Part shown: piece by piece, positions 5,187 to 6,160 of the stretch
Position numbering within the stretch: the stretch's first letter is position 1
Layout: every line of letters starts with the position of its first letter
Assembly (NCBI GenBank): GCA_964448055.1
Contig: CAYUVB010000067.1
Coordinates: 1 to 6,160, forward strand
Direction: 5' to 3'
Length of the DNA stretch: 6,160 bases
From: WANQ01 sp964448055
GTDB taxonomy: Archaea; Thermoproteota; Thermoprotei_A; Sulfolobales; WANQ01
Program-made: the position numbers and the translations under genes
The notes under the pieces: generated by a model
Database searches by the model: none
Seen by the model: only the letters and a program-made list of their open reading frames with translations
What the model was told of the DNA's origin: nothing

Positions 5187-6160
5187 TTGCGTGAGCACGT
5201 ATTAATAGTAGGTGACTGGGATGCTGATGGAGTAGTCTCAGCAGCCATAATATACTATTTACAGGAGAAGATAGGTGTATATCCTATAAAGAATAGAGTA
5301 GAGGTAGTGTTAGAGCCTAGTGGGCCTAGAGGACTGCGTGAAAAGCTTAAAAAAGTTGAGGAATCACCCAAAGCACTCGTAATACTCGACATACCCTATA
5401 TCCGTGGACTAGATGAGGTACTCAAAGAGTTTAAAGATAAACATGGATCTCTCATAACCTATATAGATCATCATTTATCAACAATCTATTCCACACAAAA
5501 GCTAGAAGGTATAGTAGATGACTTAATTGTAGGCCATAAACCAACAGTCATACTAACATATAACTTAGCGAGAAGCTTAAACGTAAAACTTACACCTAGA
5601 CTTGAAGCATTTGTAAAAGCAGTTGCATTAATGGAGAAAGGTGCTAAGATACCAGAGAACCTTAAAGGCATGATAAAGCTTGCCTCAAGTATATCTAAGG
5701 CGTTAACTGTTACAAGAGATCCAGATTATTGGAGACAATTAGTTAAATGGCTTGCTTCTCCATTAATAATACCACAACCACTAATTAAGAAAGAAGTAAT
5801 AGAGAAAGCCCTAGAAATATCAGCTGAAACCGATAGGAAGATTAAAGAATTAGCAATGGAATTAGCATTAACTGCTAGGACGGTAGGATACATAAAATTC
5901 GTTGATGCTCGCAAAAAATGGTATGGGCGAGGATCAACAGCGTTAGCGTCTAAGCTCTATCACATACTAAGACAACCAATAGCACTACTGGTCATGGGAA
6001 GAGAAAACCATCAATTACTAATAGTTAAAGCCAAGCGTGGAGGAGCTAATAGAATAGCAAGATTCTTCTATGAGAGAGGATTAGTAGTAGATATAGGAGG
6101 GCATGAATCATTAGCAATAATAAGACTCAAGAAAGGATTACCTGTAGAAACAATACTTAA
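5187..6160 (+). CDS. DHH-family phosphoesterase, RecJ-like (3' end outside window)
   Basis: The frame is open from TTG 5187 to the window edge, with 324 complete codons and no stop. DHH-superfamily motifs appear in order: motif I GDWDADG (D10, D12, D14), motif II VILDIP (D68), motif III IDHH (D94, H95, H96), and a probable Asp at 111/112 before GHKPT. The C-terminal part has a DHHA1-like substrate-binding region, KAKRGGANRIARFFYERG then DIGGHESLA (302-310), with the conserved glycines. These coordinate Mn/Mg for phosphodiester hydrolysis, as in RecJ, archaeal GAN and nanoRNase/c-di-AMP phosphodiesterases. Single-stranded DNA exonuclease, nanoRNase or cyclic dinucleotide cleavage cannot be distinguished here. 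No signal peptide or membrane segment is present, unlike GdpP. It is divergent from the small helical-protein gene across a 52-bp spacer. Two - strand open frames inside it are shadows. Confidence 0.88.
   Translation, partial: MREHVLIVGDWDADGVVSAAIIYYLQEKIGVYPIKNRVEVVLEPSGPRGLREKLKKVEESPKALVILDIPYIRGLDEVLKEFKDKHGSLITYIDHHLSTIYSTQKLEGIVDDLIVGHKPTVILTYNLARSLNVKLTPRLEAFVKAVALMEKGAKIPENLKGMIKLASSISKALTVTRDPDYWRQLVKWLASPLIIPQPLIKKEVIEKALEISAETDRKIKELAMELALTARTVGYIKFVDARKKWYGRGSTALASKLYHILRQPIALLVMGRENHQLLIVKAKRGGANRIARFFYERGLVVDIGGHESLAIIRLKKGLPVETIL

Noticed and set aside
5486..5914. Minus-strand open frames of 61 and 62 codons (5486-5671 and 5726-5914)
   Set aside because: Both lie opposite the continuous DHH phosphoesterase frame, which carries all the family motifs in order.

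Overview
The window reads as chromosomal DNA of a hyperthermophilic crenarchaeon (Thermoproteota), most likely Desulfurococcales-like. The reasons are: a paired nurA-herA locus (archaeal DNA-end resection); AT-rich sequence with heavy use of ATA, AGA/AGG and CTA codons; archaeal TATA-type promoters; a mix of near-leaderless starts and TTG starts with good Shine-Dalgarno (SD) motifs; and very tight gene packing. The lineage is inferred from protein content and style, not from a marker gene.

Layout. Bases 1-203 hold the 3' end of a + strand gene for a membrane-anchored protein (66 residues visible, C-terminal transmembrane helix and basic tail). It converges on a - strand HD-domain phosphohydrolase of the YpgQ/YedJ type (221-868). 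Only 31 bp separate that gene from the divergent nurA (900-2246). nurA overlaps herA (2177-3964) by 70 nt. The herA start is fixed by an in-frame stop and an SD just before a TTG. A ThiF/MoeB-type E1-like adenylating enzyme (3984-4754) follows 19 nt later on the same strand, so nurA-herA-E1 looks like one operon. Its stop codon interlocks with the stop of a convergent small all-helical protein (4751-5134, - strand). A 52-bp divergent spacer with a 7-bp inverted repeat follows. Last comes a DHH-family (RecJ-like) phosphoesterase that starts at a TTG (5187) and runs off the right edge without a stop. No stretch over 300 bp lacks a gene. I saw no rRNA, tRNA, CRISPR array, insertion sequence or transposon end.

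How the genes may work together. NurA (5'-3' nuclease) and HerA (hexameric translocase) form the archaeal end-resection motor with Mre11-Rad50, which is not in this window. The DHH/RecJ-like enzyme and the YpgQ-like putative nucleotide pyrophosphatase fit a DNA and nucleotide metabolism neighbourhood, but that is inference from proximity. The E1-like enzyme would activate a ubiquitin-like/sulfur-carrier protein (MoaD/ThiS/SAMP type). It lacks the usual active-site cysteine, which suggests adenylation only.

The most interesting items are a PCNA-interacting (PIP)-like motif at the extreme C-terminus of HerA, the unusual 70-nt nurA/herA overlap, and the Cys-less E1 placed next to herA. I do not see convincing evidence of a wholly new defence or mobile system here; most of the content looks like conserved archaeal housekeeping genes.
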